From Candidatus Magasanikbacteria bacterium RIFCSPHIGHO2_01_FULL_41_23 (GTDB taxonomy: Bacteria; Patescibacteria; ABY1; Magasanikbacterales; UBA922): a DNA stretch of 8,648 nt. The position numbers were made by a program, and so were the translations under genes. The stretch spans positions 1-8,648 of the forward strand of contig MFPT01000016.1 of NCBI GenBank assembly GCA_001782805.1, in the 5' to 3' direction. The notes beneath the pieces were generated by a model, which searched no databases, was not told where the DNA came from, and worked only from the letters and a program-made list of their open reading frames with translations. Positions 6,381 to 8,648 of this stretch are shown piece by piece; within the stretch, counting starts at the first letter, position 1; each line of letters begins with the position of its first letter.

Positions 6381-6875
6381 ATGAAAAAAACAAAATTGTT
6401 TTTTATAGCAACGCTCACAATTTTTAGTTTTTTGTTTTCAATTTTTTTATTTAAAGAAGTCAGCGCTGAAGCCAAAGCTCCGGCCGGTGGAGAAAGTGGG
6501 ACGGCAGAGTGTAATACAGTATGCCAATGGATAAAAAAGAAATATCCGGCGCCAGAAGGTTATGTGGAAGGTGGAGGAGTAATTCCCAAATGTGCTTTTT
6601 CCGGTCAATGTCGCGATACCAATGATTTGGTACAGATTTTTATAAATCAAGGCAAGGTAGTGTTTGGTTTAATTGGCATGGTTGCCTTGGTCGCGTTTGT
6701 CTATGGCGGTTTTCTAATGGTTTTTTCTTTTGGTGAATCCAGCAAAGTTCAGCAAGGCAAAGATGTTATGGTCGCGGCTGTGATTGGGATAATGATTGTA
6801 TTTAGCGCGTATTTAATCGTGAGCTTTATTTTAAACGCCTTGGGCGTTGGCTCTGAATTTCAGGCAGTCAAATAA
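6381..6875 (+). CDS. Pilin C: T4SS-pilin-family protein with a four-cysteine exported segment
   Basis: A 164-residue paralog of the pilin group. Signal segment at about residues 4-25 with a likely cleavage near VSA-E (28-29). The exported stretch 30-88 has cysteines at 44, 48, 71 and 77. The core has helix one about 92-116 (GLIGMVALVAFVYGGFLMVF), a polar turn FGESSKVQQGKD, and helix two about 129-153 ending SAYLIVSFILNAL. The YGGF and the second-helix AY signature tie it to pilins A, B and D, although WMTA after YGGF is replaced by MVFS, making it one of the more divergent copies. It is placed 9 bp after the lipoprotein and 7 bp before pilin D. No Shine-Dalgarno is seen. Confidence 0.76.
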   Translation: MKKTKLFFIATLTIFSFLFSIFLFKEVSAEAKAPAGGESGTAECNTVCQWIKKKYPAPEGYVEGGGVIPKCAFSGQCRDTNDLVQIFINQGKVVFGLIGMVALVAFVYGGFLMVFSFGESSKVQQGKDVMVAAVIGIMIVFSAYLIVSFILNALGVGSEFQAVK

Positions 6876-6882
6876 ATAATAT

Positions 6883-7566
6883 ATGAAAAAAATAGCAAAA
6901 ATTAAAATGATTGGTTTCTTAATTAGTTTAATTTTTATTCCCAGTTTTGTTTTTGCTGAGCCAACGGCAGAAGTACAAGTCACTGATCCTGAGAGTGTAA
7001 AATTGGTAAATCCAATTATAAATCCGGCTGATCCATCTAATCCGGCCGGCATTACCGATCTAACATTAATTGTCGGTGGAATATTAAAACAGGCTTTGGG
7101 AATTTTGGGATCACTCGCATTGCTGGTTTTTATTTATGGTGGATTTATGTGGGTAATCGCGGCCGGCAATGCGGAAAATGTTAAAAAAGGAACAGATGCT
7201 ATGCAATGGGCAGTGATTGGTATATGTATTATTTTTTCCAGCTATGCTATAATAGATTTAATTTTTCAGGGGATTGGTGCAGGCATAAGTAAAACTGCGA
7301 GTTATGAAAAAAAACCTGGACAAGTGTGGTGTCGTGATACTGTTAAAAATTTGTGTTTGGCAGTCAAAAAAACAGAATGCGCTGGAGAAATATTTGCAAC
7401 ACTGCAAGGATGTAAGGGAAAAGATGTTGCGAAAGAAGGTGTATGGTGTCTCCAAGAAGGAGGTGGTTGTGAACCCACGCTTAAGAGCGAATGCAAAGCA
7501 GAATTATCTGGATATACAATAGATATCTGTCAATCAATTTCTAAAGAGCAGCCCAAAACAGAATAA
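6883..7566 (+). CDS. Pilin D: T4SS-pilin-family protein with a C-terminal cysteine-rich tail
   Basis: A 227-residue paralog. Signal segment ends near FVFA-E (25-26). Residues 26-58 are polar and proline-rich. Helix one is about 62-92 (ALGILGSLALLVFIYGGFMWV), the turn is AGNAENVKKGTD, helix two about 107-130 (IGICIIFSSYAIIDLIF). Unlike its neighbours it continues for about 90 residues after the helices. This tail has eight cysteines in two tandem units, each starting VWC: C150, C158, C166, C177 and C189, C196, C204, C216, with (K/S)EC at the third cysteine of the units (TEC and SEC). With a cleaved signal and two membrane helices the tail would face outside, like the ectodomains of the other paralogs. 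The stop is 46 bp before pilin E, the largest gap in the cluster so far. Confidence 0.76.
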   Translation: MKKIAKIKMIGFLISLIFIPSFVFAEPTAEVQVTDPESVKLVNPIINPADPSNPAGITDLTLIVGGILKQALGILGSLALLVFIYGGFMWVIAAGNAENVKKGTDAMQWAVIGICIIFSSYAIIDLIFQGIGAGISKTASYEKKPGQVWCRDTVKNLCLAVKKTECAGEIFATLQGCKGKDVAKEGVWCLQEGGGCEPTLKSECKAELSGYTIDICQSISKEQPKTE

Positions 7567-7597
7567 AATCAACAAAATCTTTATTAACCCTAATTAG

Positions 7598-7609
7598 AAG
7601 GGAGGTGAT
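7598..7609 (+). promoter_or_regulatory. Near-perfect Shine-Dalgarno of pilin E
   Basis: AAGGGAGGTGAT matches the 16S anti-Shine-Dalgarno complement AAGGAGGTGAT with one extra G, and GGAGGTGAT is an exact match. GGAGG ends 7 nt before the ATG at 7613, the ideal distance, and fixes that start. No other gene in the window has anything comparable, so pilin E is probably translated far more strongly than its neighbours. Confidence 0.88.
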
Positions 7610-7612
7610 ACC

Positions 7613-8134
7613 ATGATATATTCTATCTCTCAATCCAAAAAAACAGTCGGAATTCTCTTGACCATGGCAACTTTATTTGGTTTTGTGGTATTACCAACTC
7701 CTGCAAAGGCAGTAGTTGATGCCGCTTGCGGAACCGCATTAGATTGTGACTCAGGAGAAACCTGCAAAGGTTCAAAGACAGAATTAGCGGCTAAAGGTGG
7801 TAAATGTGAAACTGACACCTTCGGTCTTAACCCGGTCGGTAACCAAGTTAAAGGCAAACTCGGTAACCAAGACCTGCGTGAAACTGCGGCCAATCTTATC
7901 AATGTCCTCTTGGGCATATTAGGTTTGATTGCCGTAGTAATCGTCTTAGCCGGAGGATTTAAATGGATGACAGCCGGAGGTAATGATGAAAAAGTTACCG
8001 AAGCTCGCAAAATGATTTTCTCAGGCATTATTGGCCTCGCTATCATTATGTCGGCTTGGGCTATTTCACTCTTTGTCATTAATCAATTGTCCAGTGCTAC
8101 CGGTGGAAATGCGGATATTCCCGATCAAGGTTAG
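7613..8134 (+). CDS. Pilin E: T4SS-pilin-family protein, probable major subunit
   Basis: A 173-residue exported pilin-like protein. Signal segment about residues 11-33 with an A-K-A cleavage motif (31-33). The mature N-terminus has one four-cysteine module, C39-x5-C45-x5-C51-x13-C65, containing DCDSGETC. GLNPVGN and GNQDLRETAANLINVLLG lead into helix one (about 95-121, GILGLIAVVIVLAGGFKWMT), the turn GGNDEKVTEARK, and helix two (about 134-157). The core differs from A-D (AGGF for YGGF, MSAWAIS for FSSYAI) but matches F over the shared part. The strong ribosome site, more C-ending codons (ctc, atc, gcc) than its neighbours, and a following terminator hairpin suggest high expression. An 87-bp stretch is identical to pilin F. 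It could be the filament-forming subunit; filament formation is not shown by sequence. Confidence 0.8.
   Translation: MIYSISQSKKTVGILLTMATLFGFVVLPTPAKAVVDAACGTALDCDSGETCKGSKTELAAKGGKCETDTFGLNPVGNQVKGKLGNQDLRETAANLINVLLGILGLIAVVIVLAGGFKWMTAGGNDEKVTEARKMIFSGIIGLAIIMSAWAISLFVINQLSSATGGNADIPDQG
7853..7939 (+). repeat. 87-bp perfect repeat, copy in pilin E
   Basis: Identical at every base to 8562-8648 in pilin F, and the match is cut only by the window edge. The 42 bp just upstream differ at about 13 positions, mostly synonymous. The copy covers the GKLGNQDLRE linker and the start of helix one. The abrupt boundary suggests gene conversion or a recent partial duplication. Confidence 0.95.
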
Positions 8135-8141
8135 GTTTTTT

Positions 8142-8190
8142 GGGGGTCACCCCGACGTAAAGTCGGGGTCGCCCCTTTGTTCTTTCTTTT
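8142..8190 (+). terminator. Hairpin terminator after pilin E
   Basis: Arms at 8143-8156 and 8162-8175 (GGGGTCACCCCGAC and GTCGGGGTCGCCCC) pair except for a two-base internal mismatch, with a GTAAA loop. The T-rich tail TTTGTTCTTTCTTTT is interrupted by C and G, so termination may be partial and allow lower expression of pilin F downstream. It starts 8 bp after the stop codon. The stem is far richer in G and C than its surroundings. Confidence 0.75.
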
Positions 8191-8192
8191 CC

Positions 8193-8246
8193 AGTCCTGT
8201 GAAAATGGCAGTTCACCAAAAATTGAACTATCACTTTCACGGGATT
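8193..8246 (+). other. Long imperfect stem-loop between pilins E and F
   Basis: Arms at 8193-8215 and 8224-8246 pair over about 23 positions with only two mismatches (8205/8234 and 8209/8230) and three G-U pairs, around the loop CCAAAAAT. No T tract follows the stem directly, so it is not a standard terminator. It could be an RNase processing site, an mRNA-stabilising structure or a leader of pilin F. A separate 6-bp hairpin (8255-8271) lies between it and the next ATG. Confidence 0.6.
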
Positions 8247-8276
8247 AATTCCCACTTTTATTTAATAAAAGAATCT

Positions 8277-8648
8277 ATGTCTATGAATACGAAAAAAATT
8301 GGTTTATTGTTGATGGCAGCAATTTTTTTAGGATTTTTAATTACACCGACAACAACATTGGCTAAAACTTGTGAAATTGATGCAGACTGCAGTACTGGGA
8401 AAACTTGTACTGATATTGGTGATGGCAGTCTTTTTTGTGAAAAAAGTCCATGTACTACTACACTTGACTGTGGAGAGGGCAGAACTTGTGATAAAATAAG
8501 CGTTCCGAATGTTTGTACGAGTGATACATTTGGTCTCAATCCAGTTGGAAACAAAGTTGTTGGCAAACTCGGTAACCAAGACCTGCGTGAAACTGCGGCC
8601 AATCTTATCAATGTCCTCTTGGGCATATTAGGTTTGATTGCCGTAGTA
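8277..8648 (+). CDS. Pilin F: T4SS-pilin-family protein with two cysteine modules (partial, cut at right edge)
   Basis: The first 124 residues of a close paralog of pilin E; the second helix is beyond the window. Signal segment about residues 8-29 (ending TTTLA-K). The exported part has eight cysteines in two tandem modules: C32-x5-C38-x5-C44-x9-C54 and C59-x5-C65-x5-C71-x8-C80, each with DCxxGx(T)C, where pilin E has one. TFGLNPVGN then leads into a stretch identical to pilin E in DNA and protein. Two in-frame ATGs, 8277 and 8283, are possible starts; neither has a Shine-Dalgarno, in contrast to pilin E. The first half uses AT-ending codons like the other pilins, while the shared segment uses codons typical of pilin E, so the gene is a mosaic. 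It follows a terminator, so it depends on read-through or its own promoter. Confidence 0.8.
   Translation, partial: MSMNTKKIGLLLMAAIFLGFLITPTTTLAKTCEIDADCSTGKTCTDIGDGSLFCEKSPCTTTLDCGEGRTCDKISVPNVCTSDTFGLNPVGNKVVGKLGNQDLRETAANLINVLLGILGLIAVV
8562..8648 (+). repeat. 87-bp perfect repeat, copy in pilin F
   Basis: Second copy of the identical segment, 709 bp downstream of the first and in the same frame. Identity continues to the last base of the window, so the true length is unknown. Confidence 0.95.

Noticed and set aside
2718..8648. Type IV (PilA-like) pilins or class II bacteriocins
   Set aside because: There is no prepilin G-F-T-L-x-E cleavage site, and the two-helix C-terminal core and lengths fit VirB2/TrbC-like pilins rather than type IV pilins or double-glycine bacteriocins.
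1..8648. CRISPR array
   Set aside because: No short repeats with regular unique spacers occur; the only DNA repeats are the 33-bp pair and the 87-bp pilin segment.

Overview
The window reads as a piece of an AT-rich bacterial chromosome with every supported gene on the + strand. The best guess for the host is a Candidate Phyla Radiation (Patescibacteria) bacterium. The grounds are a run of small two-helix VirB2/TrbC-like pilin paralogs of the kind common in that group, translation starts that mostly lack a Shine-Dalgarno sequence, very tight gene packing, and a compact ssb-rpsR pair. Long uninterrupted frames and the use of TAA, TAG and TGA as stops fit the standard bacterial code, so UGA-glycine lineages are unlikely. 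This is inference, not proof.

Left part (1-1370): the end of a probable DDE integrase/transposase, then ssb and rpsR with a clear intrinsic terminator. rpsF, which normally precedes ssb, is absent at its usual place. Next comes a small coiled-coil protein of unknown function with its own extended -10 promoter.

Intergenic region (1371-1832): about 460 bp with no convincing protein gene. It has a strong extended -10 element, a GC-rich block unlike its surroundings, several potential stems, and a tandem ~33-bp repeat containing a dyad just upstream of galU. It could encode a structured RNA or be a mobile-element remnant plus the promoter/operator of the downstream operon.

Right part (1833-8648): a tightly spaced cluster, galU - pilin A - giant cysteine-rich pilin B - sugar-type ABC solute-binding lipoprotein - pilin C - pilin D - pilin E - (terminator and long hairpin) - pilin F (cut by the window edge). 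Pilins A-E share a secretion signal and a C-terminal core of two hydrophobic helices joined by a short polar turn, with a GxLG...(V/I)YGGF-type first helix in most copies. Pilin F ends inside that first helix. They differ in their exported parts: none in A, about 490 residues with 32 cysteines in B, four cysteines in C, a cysteine-rich tail after the helices in D, one DCxxGxTC module in E and two in F. E alone has a near-perfect Shine-Dalgarno and sits before a hairpin terminator, so it may be the abundant major subunit, with the others as minor or decorating subunits.

The most interesting signal is this array: a multi-paralog, disulfide-rich, pilin-like surface system with an embedded binding lipoprotein and a sugar-nucleotide enzyme. 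E and F also share an 87-bp perfect identity starting abruptly after diverged sequence, which suggests gene conversion between subunits. No ATPase, coupling protein or channel component of a type IV secretion system lies in this window, so assembly machinery would have to be encoded elsewhere.
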